Shown: positions 8,301-16,224 of the stretch, one piece after another | Numbering within the stretch: position 1 is the stretch's first letter | Layout: every line of letters begins with the position of its first letter | DNA from: Treponema sp. | GTDB lineage: Bacteria; Spirochaetota; Spirochaetia; Treponematales; Treponemataceae | Direction: 5' to 3' | DNA: 64,000 nt | Assembly: GCA_017940255.1 (NCBI GenBank) | Contig: JAGAZB010000010.1 | Coordinates: forward strand, 62,001-126,000 | Notes under the pieces: model-generated | The model's database searches: none | What the model saw: only the letters and a program-made list of their open reading frames with translations | What the model was told of the DNA's origin: nothing | Made by a program: the position numbers and the translations under genes

Positions 8301-9392
8301 ATGGCAAAGGATGCTATTACTCTTGCTTGGAATGATATGCGCCGCAGGCATTTTGCTACGGCCATAAAAAGACTTGAATCCAAAGCAGATGTTTATGAAG
8401 ACAATTTTGAATACTATCTTGTACTAGGAATAGCCTGCCTTTATGTTGGAGACATAGGGGCGGCTTCTTCTTATTTGCAGATGGCTCGTCGTATTCGTCT
8501 TACTGATTCAAGACTGCTTCTTGCTCAGGCTGCTATTTTTTTACGGCGCGGAGATTCTGCCCGAGCCATTCAGTATTATCTTGAAATAAAAGAAAATGAC
8601 CCCGGAAACAAAACTGCCGATGCGGCCCTTGCATTTATTAGAATTCATGGTGATTATGACACAATTTGCCGCTGGGTTGATACTGGTAAAATTGAACAGT
8701 TTTACCCTCCGTTAGGTTTTAATCCTGATAAAATTGCACTTTTGGTTACTCCGCTTATTGCCTGTATGCTGGGAGTTGCTGTTGTACTTTTTGCTTTTCA
8801 CCGTGGACAGCGTTATCCTGCTTACCGTGCAGATCTTCCTCAGCTAGAACTTTCTTCTGAAGAAAAATCTGATGCAAAAGAAAAAGATTTATCTAATCAG
8901 ACTTATAAATATATTCTTTCAAACAAAGAAATTGTAAAAAAGTATAACGATGCCCTCAGATATTTTCAGACTCACAGGGATAATGCCGCTCAGATTGAAA
9001 TAAACCGCATTTTGAATTCAGATGCATCTCTTTCTATAAAAAAGAAGTCTCGTATTCTTGCAGACTATCTTGAAGCACCGGATTTTGATACAATAATGGA
9101 TGTGCCTTCTTATTCGGAAGTTGCTGCTGAAACAGCCTTGTACATGGATTGCTGGGTAGATTGGGGTGGAAAGATTTCAAACGCAGTTACTTATGATAAC
9201 GGAAGCTTTACCTGCGATTTACTTGTTGGCGACGAAACACTTTCAAATTATGAAGGTTCTGTTTCTGTACATTTTGATTCAGCCAGAGATTTTGATTCCA
9301 GTGCTTATGTGCAGATTTTGGGACAGGTTGCTTTTGAAGGCGGAAAATGGTATTTAAAAGGCCGTTCTGTTTATCAAAAAGTAAAAAAATAG
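8301..9392 (+). CDS. Membrane-anchored TPR protein of unknown function
   Basis: 363 residues, starting 3 bp after the upstream stop. An N-terminal TPR-like region (residues 1-130: RRRHFATAIKRLES, YLVLGIACLYVGDIGAASSYLQMARRI, LAQAAIFLRRGDSARAIQYYLEI) is followed by one membrane helix at about 150-172 (IALLVTPLIACMLGVAVVLFAF). A second soluble domain (residues 180-363) begins with a helical segment and ends in a beta-rich part (SEVAAETALYMDCWVDWGGKISNAVTYDNG). There is no cleavable signal peptide, so the TPR part probably faces the cytoplasm and the C-terminus the periplasm. Third gene of the operon upstream of recA. Confidence 0.65.
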   Translation: MAKDAITLAWNDMRRRHFATAIKRLESKADVYEDNFEYYLVLGIACLYVGDIGAASSYLQMARRIRLTDSRLLLAQAAIFLRRGDSARAIQYYLEIKENDPGNKTADAALAFIRIHGDYDTICRWVDTGKIEQFYPPLGFNPDKIALLVTPLIACMLGVAVVLFAFHRGQRYPAYRADLPQLELSSEEKSDAKEKDLSNQTYKYILSNKEIVKKYNDALRYFQTHRDNAAQIEINRILNSDASLSIKKKSRILADYLEAPDFDTIMDVPSYSEVAAETALYMDCWVDWGGKISNAVTYDNGSFTCDLLVGDETLSNYEGSVSVHFDSARDFDSSAYVQILGQVAFEGGKWYLKGRSVYQKVKK

Positions 9393-9474
9393 AAAAAAAA
9401 TAAAAAATTTTTCGTAAAAATTGTATAAAATCAACTAACTCGGGCCATAATATATATGGGAGGAAGGTGGCTAA

Positions 9475-10557
9475 ATGGATAATTCAGAAAAAATGAAAGC
9501 GTTGGAGGCGGCTCGTCTGCAAATTGAAAAACAGTTTGGACAGGGCGCCATTATGAAGCTCGGCGATAAGGCTGATGCTGCTGGAATTGAAGTAATTCCG
9601 TCTGGTTCTATACTTTTGGATGAGGCACTTGGTATTGGTGGATATCCAAAGGGACGTGTAATAGAAATGTATGGTCCGGAAAGTTCGGGAAAAACAACTC
9701 TGGCTCTTCATGCTATTGCTGAATCACAGAAATTGGGCGGTGTGGCAGCCTTTGTAGATGCAGAACATGCTTTGGACCCGGTTTATGCAAAAAATCTTGG
9801 TGTAAATATTGATGAGTTGTGGGTTTCTCAGCCGGATACCGGGGAGCAGGCTCTTGAAATTACAGAAAATCTTGTTCGTTCTGGTGCCGTAGATATTATT
9901 GTTGTAGACTCTGTTGCTGCTCTTACTCCTCAGAAAGAAATTGAAGGAGAAATGGGTGATGCTGTAATGGGTATGCAGGCTCGTCTTATGAGCCAGGCTT
10001 TACGTAAGCTTACTGCCATTATTGGAAAATCAAACTGTATTGTAATCTTCATTAACCAGATTCGTATGAAGATTGGTGTTATGTTTGGTAATCCGGAAAC
10101 AACAACTGGTGGACAGGCTCTGAAGTTCTATTCATCTGTTCGTCTGGAAATTCGTAAGGTAGAAACTATCGATGGAAAGGGCGATGAAGATGCTCTTGGA
10201 AATCGTGTTCGTGTAAAAATTGTAAAGAATAAGGTTGCGCCTCCATTTAGAAAGTGTGAGCTTGATATTTACTTTGGTAAAGGTATTAATGCGGCTGCAA
10301 GTCTTTTGGATTCTGCTGTAAAACATGGAATTATTGATAAGCGTGGTGCCTGGTACAACATGGGCGAAGAAAAAATCGGACAGGGAAAGGAAAATGTAGT
10401 TAAATTCCTGGAAGATAATCCTGAAGTTGCTGCTCAGGTTGAAGCTAAAGTTCGCGCTATTGTATTCCCTGGACAGGTTATTAAAGAAAAAGAGGCTCCT
10501 AAGGCAGACAAGAAAAAGGCTGCTGCAGAAGAAGCCCCTGCTGAAGGTTTGTTTTAA
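9475..10557 (+). CDS. recA: Recombinase RecA
   Basis: 360 residues. The strand-exchange ATPase of homologous recombination and the SOS response. Visible motifs: MKLGDKADA, Walker [23 protein letters not shown], Walker [13 protein letters not shown], the loop-2 region [35 protein letters not shown], and KNKVAPPF near the end of the core. The C-terminal tail is Lys/Ala/Glu-rich and ends EGLF. GGAGGAAGG precedes the ATG by 7-8 bp, an unusually strong ribosome-binding site for this window. folK begins directly at the next base after the stop codon. The 80 bp upstream are AT-rich with a weak -10-like CATAAT at 9446; no LexA box can be asserted. Confidence 0.98.
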   Translation: MDNSEKMKALEAARLQIEKQFGQGAIMKLGDKADAAGIEVIPSGSILLDEALGIGGYPKGRVIEMYGPESSGKTTLALHAIAESQKLGGVAAFVDAEHALDPVYAKNLGVNIDELWVSQPDTGEQALEITENLVRSGAVDIIVVDSVAALTPQKEIEGEMGDAVMGMQARLMSQALRKLTAIIGKSNCIVIFINQIRMKIGVMFGNPETTTGGQALKFYSSVRLEIRKVETIDGKGDEDALGNRVRVKIVKNKVAPPFRKCELDIYFGKGINAAASLLDSAVKHGIIDKRGAWYNMGEEKIGQGKENVVKFLEDNPEVAAQVEAKVRAIVFPGQVIKEKEAPKADKKKAAAEEAPAEGLF

Positions 10558-11121
10558 TTGAAAAGAGTTTTACTTGGCCTTGGTTCAAACCGGGCTTTTG
10601 AAAACAAAACTCCTTTAGAACTTCTCTCTTGCGCGCAAGCTGAATTAGCGCAATATTTAGCCGATCTTTCTTTTTCATCGGTGTACAGAACCAAAGCAAT
10701 GTATGTAGAAAATCAGGAAGATTTTTACAATATGGCAGCTCTTGGCTATGTGCCCGATGATTCAGATGCCTTTGATTTCTTAAAAACAATTAATCAGATA
10801 GAAGCTAAATATGGGCGCAACAGAGATAAAGAAATTCGTTTTGGACCTAGAAGTCTGGATATCGACATTGAACTTTTTGGAGATGAAATTATAACTCATC
10901 CTGCGCTGCAGATTCCACATCCAAGAATGGAAGAAAGAGCATTTGTTCTAATTCCTGCTATTGAGATTTTAACTAATCCTGCCGATGAAATAGTAAGAGA
11001 AAAATACGTTTCCTGTCTGGCAAAAATTACCGCAGAGGGCGGGGCAGACGGAATTGTAAAAGTAGGTGGGTATCGTAATGGAAATGGAACAGACAGCTGT
11101 AGCGACAAAACATGCTTATAA
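10558..11121 (+). CDS. folK: 2-amino-4-hydroxy-6-hydroxymethyldihydropteridine pyrophosphokinase
   Basis: 187 residues. Transfers pyrophosphate from ATP to the pterin alcohol in folate synthesis. Signature motifs: LLGLGSNRAFENKTPLE, YRTKAMYVENQEDFYNMA, RFGPRSLDIDIELFGD (the HPPK signature with the Asp-x-Asp metal pair) and IPHPRMEERAFVLIPAIEI. The start is a TTG that abuts the recA stop codon, with AAGG about 10 bp upstream inside recA, implying translational coupling. The C-terminus runs 44 bp past the start of scpA. Confidence 0.92.
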   Translation: MKRVLLGLGSNRAFENKTPLELLSCAQAELAQYLADLSFSSVYRTKAMYVENQEDFYNMAALGYVPDDSDAFDFLKTINQIEAKYGRNRDKEIRFGPRSLDIDIELFGDEIITHPALQIPHPRMEERAFVLIPAIEILTNPADEIVREKYVSCLAKITAEGGADGIVKVGGYRNGNGTDSCSDKTCL

Positions 11122-11872
11122 AGCAGGTGAATTTGAAGGTCCTCTTGATTTACTTTGGGCATTAATCAGAGAAAGTAAAGTAAATATTTATGATATTCCA
11201 ATTGCCCAGATTACAGAACAGTATCTGGAATATCTGGATTATGCAGTGCAGACAGACCTTGGAGATCTTTCTGAATTTTACAGTTGGGCTGCAAAACTCA
11301 TTTACATTAAAAGTCGTATGCTTTTGCCTGTTGAAGTAGCCTACGATGATGATGAAGACGAAGATCCAAGACGAGAACTTGTAGATAAACTGATTGAATA
11401 TCAGAAATTCAAGAAGCTAACCTCTTTGATGGAAGATCAGGAGGATGATTCTGAATGGAATTTTGAACGTAAAAAAATTCAGCGTGTTCTTCCTTTTGAT
11501 GACAGCGAAAATATGTGGGAAGAACTGGATACCTGGGAACTTTTACAGCAGATGCAGAGCATGTTTAAGTCTGTAATGAGCCAGTATTCAAATGAAAAAA
11601 TCCTGAATATGTATGAGGAAATTTCTGTAAACGAAAAAATTACCCTCATGAACGAACTGTTGGAAAATAAAAAAGAATGTCTTTTTACAGATTTACTCAC
11701 CAGACCGGGAAATGAAATGGATGTAATCTGTGCATTTATGGCTATTCTGGAAGCTGTTAAATTCAGAATGATTAGAATTTTGCAGAACAGACTTTTTGGT
11801 GATATAAAAATTTGTGCCAGGGAAGATAGTAACGGCTATGTTCCAACAGAAGAAGATTTAACAAGTAATTAA
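11078..11872 (+). CDS. scpA: Segregation and condensation protein A
   Basis: 264 residues. The kleisin subunit of the SMC-ScpAB condensin-like complex. The N-terminal SMC-neck binding region is characteristic (YKAGEFEGPLDLLWALIRESKVNIYDIPIAQITEQYLEY), followed by LSEFYSWAAKLIYIKSRMLLP. The C-terminal winged-helix part (VICAFMAILEAVKFRMIRILQNRLFGDI) contacts the SMC head. An in-frame GTG lies at 11066, but ATG 11078 has AGGTGGG 7 bp upstream and is preferred. It overlaps folK by 44 bp, and scpB follows after an 84-bp gap filled by a repeat pair. Confidence 0.93.
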   Translation: MEMEQTAVATKHAYKAGEFEGPLDLLWALIRESKVNIYDIPIAQITEQYLEYLDYAVQTDLGDLSEFYSWAAKLIYIKSRMLLPVEVAYDDDEDEDPRRELVDKLIEYQKFKKLTSLMEDQEDDSEWNFERKKIQRVLPFDDSENMWEELDTWELLQQMQSMFKSVMSQYSNEKILNMYEEISVNEKITLMNELLENKKECLFTDLLTRPGNEMDVICAFMAILEAVKFRMIRILQNRLFGDIKICAREDSNGYVPTEEDLTSN

Positions 11873-11879
11873 TAATGAT

Positions 11880-11938
11880 GTCATTCCACGGCTTGACCGA
11901 GGAATCCAACTGATTGTCGGATCAAGTCCGACAATGAC
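11880..11938. repeat. Inverted pair of 27-bp palindromic repeats between scpA and scpB
   Basis: Two 27-bp units of a dispersed family: 11880-11906 in forward orientation (starts GTCATTCC, CTTGA in the loop, ends GGAATC) and 11912-11938 reversed (starts GATTGTCGGA, ends AATGAC). The second has a perfect 9-bp stem, ATTGTCGGA with TCCGACAAT. The whole insert fills almost all of the scpA-scpB gap. Confidence 0.85.
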
Positions 11939-11956
11939 TGTGAAGGATATAGAAGT

Positions 11957-12496
11957 ATGGATTTTAATAAAGAAACAGCACTTGTAGAAACAATTTTGTT
12001 TTTGGAAAGTGAGCCTCTTACAGAAAAAGTGCTTGCGAATAAAGCTCAGCTTTCTGAAGAAGTAACTGCAAAGTGTATTGAACAATTAAAGGAAAAATAC
12101 AGTGCAGAAGACAGCGGTATTGAACTTTCTATGATTACCGGTGGCTGGTGTCTGGTTCCTAAAAAAGAATACTGGGATGTATTAAAAGAATTTTACGGTT
12201 CAAAAAGGGAAGGCCGGCTTTCTAAGTCTGCTATGGAAACTCTTGCAATTATTGCTTACTCACAGCCAATCACCCGTGCAGAAATTGAACAGATTCGTGG
12301 TGTTGGTGTAGATAATATGATTCGTCTTTTAATTGAGCGAAACCTTATAAAAGAAGTTGGAAAAAAAGAAGCACCTGGACGTCCTACCTTGTTCGGAACT
12401 ACCAAGGAATTTTTAAAGCTTTTCCGCTTGAATTCTATTGCGGAATTGCCTAAACTTGATGAAGATGAACAAGAGAGGTTCGAACTTGCCCGCTAA
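11957..12496 (+). CDS. scpB: Segregation and condensation protein B
   Basis: 179 residues. The winged-helix dimer that binds ScpA in the condensin-like complex. Diagnostic stretches: TALVETILFLESEPLTEK at the N-terminus, SKSAMETLAIIAYSQPITRAEIEQIRGVGVDNMIRLLIERNLIKEVGKKEAPGRPTLFGTT in the second winged helix. GAAGGATATAGAAGT precedes the ATG. It overlaps the downstream pseudouridine synthase by 11 bp. The order scpA-scpB-rluB is a conserved arrangement in many bacteria. Confidence 0.95.
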   Translation: MDFNKETALVETILFLESEPLTEKVLANKAQLSEEVTAKCIEQLKEKYSAEDSGIELSMITGGWCLVPKKEYWDVLKEFYGSKREGRLSKSAMETLAIIAYSQPITRAEIEQIRGVGVDNMIRLLIERNLIKEVGKKEAPGRPTLFGTTKEFLKLFRLNSIAELPKLDEDEQERFELAR

Positions 12497-13244
12497 TAAT
12501 CAGAAAAAAGAAGAAATCAGATTGCAGGCCTTTTTGGCTCATTGTGGAGTTGCCAGCAGACGTGCCAGCGAACAGATAATCTTAGACGGCCGTGTTGCTG
12601 TAAACGGCACCATTGTAACTGAGCTTGGCACAAAGGTAACAGACGACGATACAGTCACCGTAGACGGAAATCAGGTTTTCCTTGAAGAAAAAAAACGCTA
12701 CATACTTTTGAATAAACCCGCAGGCTTTGTGTGTTCTTCATCAGATGAAAAAGGCCGCCAGGTTGCTGCAGATTTACTAAAAGACTCTTACAAAGAACGC
12801 CTTTACAATGTAGGCCGTCTGGATATGTACAGTAAAGGTATGATTCTTTTTACCAACGACGGCGATTTTGCAAAAATTCTTTCTCATCCTTCTAGTCAGC
12901 TGGAAAAAGAATATATTGTAGAAACTAGTCAGGATGTGCCCGAAGCTTTTCCGGAGCGCTTTGAACGTGGAATCCGCGTAGAAGATGTTTTTTACAAATG
13001 CAAGCGCTGCGAAATCTTAAAGCCTAGAAAATTAAAGATTGTTTTGATTGAAGGAAAGAACCGCGAAATCAGAACTGTTCTGGAAGCAGCTGGAATTGGT
13101 ACCCGTTCCCTTGTTCGTGTCCGCATTGGAAACGTTCATCTGGACGAATTGCGCCCCGGCGAGCACCGCGACCTTACAGAACGAGAAGTAAAAGGACTGC
13201 TTGACCTCTGCAGTAGTTCGCATTTGACAACTAAAAGAAAATAG
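12486..13244 (+). CDS. rluB: Ribosomal large subunit pseudouridine synthase, RluB/RsuA family
   Basis: 252 residues from a TTG start at 12486, chosen because AGAGAGG stands 7 bp before it inside the end of scpB. Longer in-frame ATG starts at 12438-12465 would overlap scpB more and add non-family residues. An N-terminal S4 RNA-binding domain (IRLQAFLAHCGVASRRASEQIILDGRVAVNG) is followed by the catalytic domain with YNVGRLDMYSKGMILFTNDGDFA, containing the active-site Asp of GRLD, then KLKIVLIEGKNREIR. It modifies a uridine of 23S rRNA. RsuA-family members share these motifs, so RluB versus a paralogue rests on the scpAB context. The promoter of the next gene lies inside its last codons. Confidence 0.88.
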   Translation: MPANNQKKEEIRLQAFLAHCGVASRRASEQIILDGRVAVNGTIVTELGTKVTDDDTVTVDGNQVFLEEKKRYILLNKPAGFVCSSSDEKGRQVAADLLKDSYKERLYNVGRLDMYSKGMILFTNDGDFAKILSHPSSQLEKEYIVETSQDVPEAFPERFERGIRVEDVFYKCKRCEILKPRKLKIVLIEGKNREIRTVLEAAGIGTRSLVRVRIGNVHLDELRPGEHRDLTEREVKGLLDLCSSSHLTTKRK

Positions 13245-13253
13245 TTTTATAAT
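13224..13253 (+). promoter_or_regulatory. Consensus promoter of the first SARP-like regulator (leaderless)
   Basis: TTGACA (13224-13229), an 18-bp spacer, TATAAT (13248-13253), then 7 bp to the ATG at 13261. The predicted transcript starts at or next to the start codon and there is no ribosome-binding site. Confidence 0.75.
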
Positions 13254-13260
13254 CGCTCCC

Positions 13261-14307
13261 ATGTTTAGCGTTATAAAGAAAATTATAGATACGTATCGTA
13301 ATCGTTATTCTATTTCACCTGTCGATTTGGCAGATTCAGCGGAATCGAACCGTCTTCACAGTAAAGTTGTAAATATATTTTTCTTTATATTCGGTTTTGG
13401 TGATTTGGCAGTTTTATTCGCTTTGCATCATAACAATCTTTACGATTATGTTGCTTCATTGATTTATTTTGGCGCATTTACACTCGTAAGTATTTTTGCT
13501 TTTTTTACTGCTAGCAAAGTAAAAAATGCCTCTCGCGAAAAAGCATACATATATAAAAATATTCCCTTTTACATATCATTTTTATGTGGAATTGGAGCTT
13601 CTGTTTACAATTTTTTTGCTTTTGCTCAGCCATATAACGGGGTTTTATCATTATTCCTTACTATTTCCATAGTTTTGTGCGTTTTTTCCTTTTCTCCTTT
13701 AATTTTTCTTGTAGCCCTGCTGTCTGGCCTTTGCCCAATGCTCCCGGGACTATACAAAAACTTCGGCCTTACAGGTTTAATGGATTCTGTTCTTGTGGCT
13801 GTAATAATGTTTTGTATTTCTCTTTATAAAAGGCGTGTAGAAAAGAGGTATCTTACGCTTTTGAAAAAGCAGAAGAAAAGCCTGGTTGCAAAAACATTCG
13901 GCAATTTTACCCTTCTGTATGATGACAAGGTGATTAAGTTTTCAAGATCAAAAGCGCCGGAACTCCTTGCATATCTCATCTATAAAAACGGCAGTTCGGT
14001 TCAGACAAAAGAACTGATTACCGTGCTTTATGGCGATAGAGCCGATTCTGCAAGGTATGGTGCAAGTCTGCGCCTTTTAATTTCTGATATAAAACATACT
14101 CTTGCCGAGCTTGAAATCCAGAACTTTTTTATAACTGAATACAACAATTTCCGCATAAACCCGGAAGCCGTAAAATGTGATTACTATGATTTCCTTGCGG
14201 GTGATAAAACAATCATGAAAACCTTTACAGGCGAGTTTATGAGCCAATACAGCTGGGCCGAGGAAGCCCTCGACTTTCTTGAACGCCGTTCTTATGGCGA
14301 CAAGTAA
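13261..14307 (+). CDS. Membrane-embedded SARP-like transcription regulator, paralogue 1
   Basis: 348 residues. Residues 1-38 are soluble; residues about 39-195 contain five or six membrane helices (IFFFIFGFGDLAVLFAL, YVASLIYFGAFTLVSIFAFF, IPFYISFLCGIGASVYNFF, LFLTISIVLCVFSF, IFLVALLSGL, VLVAVIMFCISLY). The C-terminal 145 residues form an OmpR/SARP-type winged helix: KTFGNFTLLYDDKVIKFSRSK, ELLAYLIYKNGSSVQTKEL, YGDRADSARYGASLRLLISDI, ITEYNNFRINPEAVKCDYYDF, then TGEFMSQYSWAEEALDFL like the start of a BTAD domain. SARPs bind direct repeats with an 11-bp period, and exactly such repeats precede four lipoprotein genes nearby. The polytopic N-terminus suggests a membrane-tethered one-component sensor. 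The paralogue at 16225 shares the same layout and a nearly identical recognition region. Function is inferred. Confidence 0.75.
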   Translation: MFSVIKKIIDTYRNRYSISPVDLADSAESNRLHSKVVNIFFFIFGFGDLAVLFALHHNNLYDYVASLIYFGAFTLVSIFAFFTASKVKNASREKAYIYKNIPFYISFLCGIGASVYNFFAFAQPYNGVLSLFLTISIVLCVFSFSPLIFLVALLSGLCPMLPGLYKNFGLTGLMDSVLVAVIMFCISLYKRRVEKRYLTLLKKQKKSLVAKTFGNFTLLYDDKVIKFSRSKAPELLAYLIYKNGSSVQTKELITVLYGDRADSARYGASLRLLISDIKHTLAELEIQNFFITEYNNFRINPEAVKCDYYDFLAGDKTIMKTFTGEFMSQYSWAEEALDFLERRSYGDK

Positions 14308-14335
14308 TGAAAAAGTGCGGGGTGTTTGATTAAGC

Positions 14336-14373
14336 AAAAAAAATACCCGGAGATTCATTTCTGAGCCTCCGGG
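14336..14373 (-). terminator. Rho-independent terminator after the small hydrophobic ORF
   Basis: On the minus strand CCCGGAG pairs perfectly with CTCCGGG over a 14-nt loop and is followed by TATTTTTTTT. It ends the 14488-16059 lipoprotein transcript and lies 16 bp beyond the micro-ORF at 14389-14472. Confidence 0.85.
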
Positions 14374-14388
14374 CAAAGGAAGATTTTT

Positions 14389-14472
14389 TCAGTTTGAAGT
14401 GATTACTGAAACCATCTGCAAAATCAGCATTACAAGTATCACTACGATTATGACTATTTTTCTAATATCCAT
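14389..14472 (-). CDS. Possible 27-residue hydrophobic small membrane peptide
   Basis: Open frame of 27 codons starting MDIRKIVIIV and ending MVSVITSN, with about 18 consecutive hydrophobic residues and basic residues at the front, as in a single membrane helix oriented N-in. It sits between the lipoprotein stop codon (14488) and a strong terminator, on the same strand. There is no convincing ribosome-binding site, which is the main argument against it; translation could be coupled to the lipoprotein, whose stop is 15 bp upstream. Size and composition resemble small membrane proteins and type I toxins, but no such family is recognised. Confidence 0.35.
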   Translation of the reverse strand: MDIRKIVIIVVILVMLILQMVSVITSN

Positions 14473-14487
14473 TGGCACAAATTTGCA

Positions 14488-16059
14488 TTAATTGCCACAA
14501 TAGAAGTAACGGATGACAAGAACAGACCCAAGGGAATCTTTGGAGGTGCCGGCGGCTTTCATACCGCCCGATTCTACATCATTCAAATTAATATCCCATA
14601 TATCTTGTGCATTGCTAGATTGAGTAACAGAATGATAAAATGATTCATCAGGATTAATTAATGGCTGTGCATACTGGCTTCCAATCTTATCGATTGCAGC
14701 AATGACAAATGCTTTGGCCTTACGTATAATCTCAAGGTCTGATTTTGTTGGAATGAACCAGTCGTTGTTAATACTTTTAAGGTTATTAAAACCTTTATAA
14801 TGTTGTGCCCAATAAATAGCTGGATAATTTTCCTGACTATAATCTGTAATATAATCATTTTCACCGTAACAGATTTCCTGACGGGTCTGTCCTGCATCAC
14901 CGTCATGGTTGAAGACATCTGTGTTTGTGTACCCTTGGGAGTCATTAGAACATATTGCCAGATACTCTTGTTTTAACCCGACTGCCATAGCATTACCCCC
15001 ATCTACATCGGCTACAACAGCAATTGCGTTCTCTTTTTCGCGGGTGGTTAAATCGCGTGCACTGTACTCAGAGGCAGGAAGTGCCGTTCCGTCGTTGAAT
15101 ACAATGTCGCCGACTTCATTCGGCATCTTTTTTGTACCAATTTTGGTTATTACAAAACGGGCAGTTACACTTACATTCGCTGCAGGCATGGTGAATGTTC
15201 TTGTATTGCCGTCTCCGTTTAATGAAACCGGATTTTCGTTTGATGTGGCAGAAATTGAATTTAACTTATAGTAGTCAGCAGGTGTAATTGTAAGAGTAAC
15301 TGTTTCGCCTGCGGTTGCACTTGTCTTGTCTGATGTTACGCTTCCGTTTTCTATGCCAGCTATTGTTACGCTGTAAGTGTTTGGTGGAAGTGCCTCGAAG
15401 GTAGCGCTTACGGTAACGTTTGCGGCAGGCATTGTGAAAGTGCTGTTTGTAACAGTAACTTCAGTGTCACCGTTCTTTACGGAAATGGAAGCAAGCTTGT
15501 AGCCGTCAGCAGGAGTAGCGGTAATTGTAACTGTTTCTCCCGCTGCAATTCCGCTTGTCTTGCTTGCTGTAACGCTTCCGTTTTCTATGTCTTCAGCAAT
15601 TGTTATAGTGTAGGTTTCAGCAGGTGTTTCAGATGATTCCGGACTCTCGGGACTTTCTTGAGCTTCAGGCTCCTCTGGCGTTTCCGACTTTTCGTCTGTT
15701 TTTGCTTTGGCACTTGCATTCCACTTTGCATACAACGTAATGTCTGCCGTAATCGCAGTTTCAAAATCGAATGCTGTGTCCGAAAGGGTAGTGCCGTCGT
15801 CGGTAGAGGTATACCAGCCGCCAAAGGCGTATGTTTCTGTGTCTGTGGAAGCCTTTGTAGGGTCGGTCGGCTTTGTTGCTTTTGTGCCGCTTTCAACTTT
15901 TTGTGCTTCAACGTCGCTTCCGCCGTTAGAATTGAATGTAACGGTGTAGTAAGTTGTTTCTGTCAGGTCTTCTAGAGGATTGTCGCAGCCTGTGAATACC
16001 AATGCTAGTGTGGTCAGAAATGCCGGTACTAACAATTTTAGATTTCTTCTTGTTTTCAT
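14488..16059 (-). CDS. Surface lipoprotein with InlB-type B-repeat, two divergent B-repeats and a C-terminal variable-type domain
   Basis: 523 residues from ATG 16059 (MKTRRNLKLL), with AGGATGGG just upstream; an ATG three codons earlier lies inside that site. Signal peptide and lipobox LVFTGCDN predict lipidation at Cys. Residues about 36-115 form a Listeria/Bacteroides InlB B-repeat (YYTVTFNSNGGSDVEAQ ... YAFGGWYTS ... ITLYAKW). A Glu/Pro/Ser-rich linker follows, then two divergent B-repeats (YTITIAEDIENGSVTASKTS ... FTMPAANVTVSATFE and YSVTIAGIENGSVTSDKTS ... FTMPAANVSVTARF). The last 200 residues (VGDIVFNDGTALP, AIAVVADVDGG, GLKQEYLAI, YPAIYWAQHY, WFIPTKSDLEII) resemble the DUF1566/Lcl-type domain of the paralogues at 19886 and 22113. 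Its promoter has the 11-22-11 operator. Probably an adhesin or other surface protein. Confidence 0.82.
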   Translation of the reverse strand: MKTRRNLKLLVPAFLTTLALVFTGCDNPLEDLTETTYYTVTFNSNGGSDVEAQKVESGTKATKPTDPTKASTDTETYAFGGWYTSTDDGTTLSDTAFDFETAITADITLYAKWNASAKAKTDEKSETPEEPEAQESPESPESSETPAETYTITIAEDIENGSVTASKTSGIAAGETVTITATPADGYKLASISVKNGDTEVTVTNSTFTMPAANVTVSATFEALPPNTYSVTIAGIENGSVTSDKTSATAGETVTLTITPADYYKLNSISATSNENPVSLNGDGNTRTFTMPAANVSVTARFVITKIGTKKMPNEVGDIVFNDGTALPASEYSARDLTTREKENAIAVVADVDGGNAMAVGLKQEYLAICSNDSQGYTNTDVFNHDGDAGQTRQEICYGENDYITDYSQENYPAIYWAQHYKGFNNLKSINNDWFIPTKSDLEIIRKAKAFVIAAIDKIGSQYAQPLINPDESFYHSVTQSSNAQDIWDINLNDVESGGMKAAGTSKDSLGSVLVIRYFYCGN

Positions 16060-16098
16060 TTTTCCCATCCTTTTCTTAAAAAAGTATTTAATGACATA

Positions 16099-16163
16099 AT
16101 TTTACTTTACGGATAGTACGAAATCAGTACAAAATCTGACGCAAAACAGTACACAATCAGTAC
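16099..16163 (-). promoter_or_regulatory. SARP-type operator and -10 box, copy A
   Basis: AGTAC begins at 16115, 16126, 16148 and 16159 (intervals 11, 22, 11), each within a unit like ATCAGTACAAA. A degenerate fifth unit, ATCTGACGCAA, fills the middle. On the minus strand the -10 box TAAAAT (16104-16099) is separated from the nearest AGTAC by exactly 10 bp, so the repeats occupy the -35 region. It serves the lipoprotein starting at 16059 and also lies between it and the divergent regulator gene. Confidence 0.8.
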
Positions 16164-16186
16164 AAAGTTTGGGAATGTTGTAAAAA

Positions 16187-16216
16187 TTGACAAAAAAGGG
16201 ATCTACGTTCTATAAT
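16187..16216 (+). promoter_or_regulatory. Consensus promoter of the second SARP-like regulator (leaderless)
   Basis: TTGACA (16187-16192), an 18-bp spacer, TATAAT (16211-16216), then 8 bp to ATG 16225. No ribosome-binding site. Nearly identical in layout to the promoter at 13224. Confidence 0.8.
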
Positions 16217-16224
16217 CACTTTCT

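Noticed and set aside
9393-9474. LexA/SOS box before recA
   Set aside because: No convincing palindromic SOS box of a known consensus could be found in the 80 bp upstream.
16115-16163. CRISPR-like array reading of the regularly spaced AGTAC repeats
   Set aside because: Units are 11 bp with no spacers, and the same four-unit block recurs at four promoters, which fits an operator.
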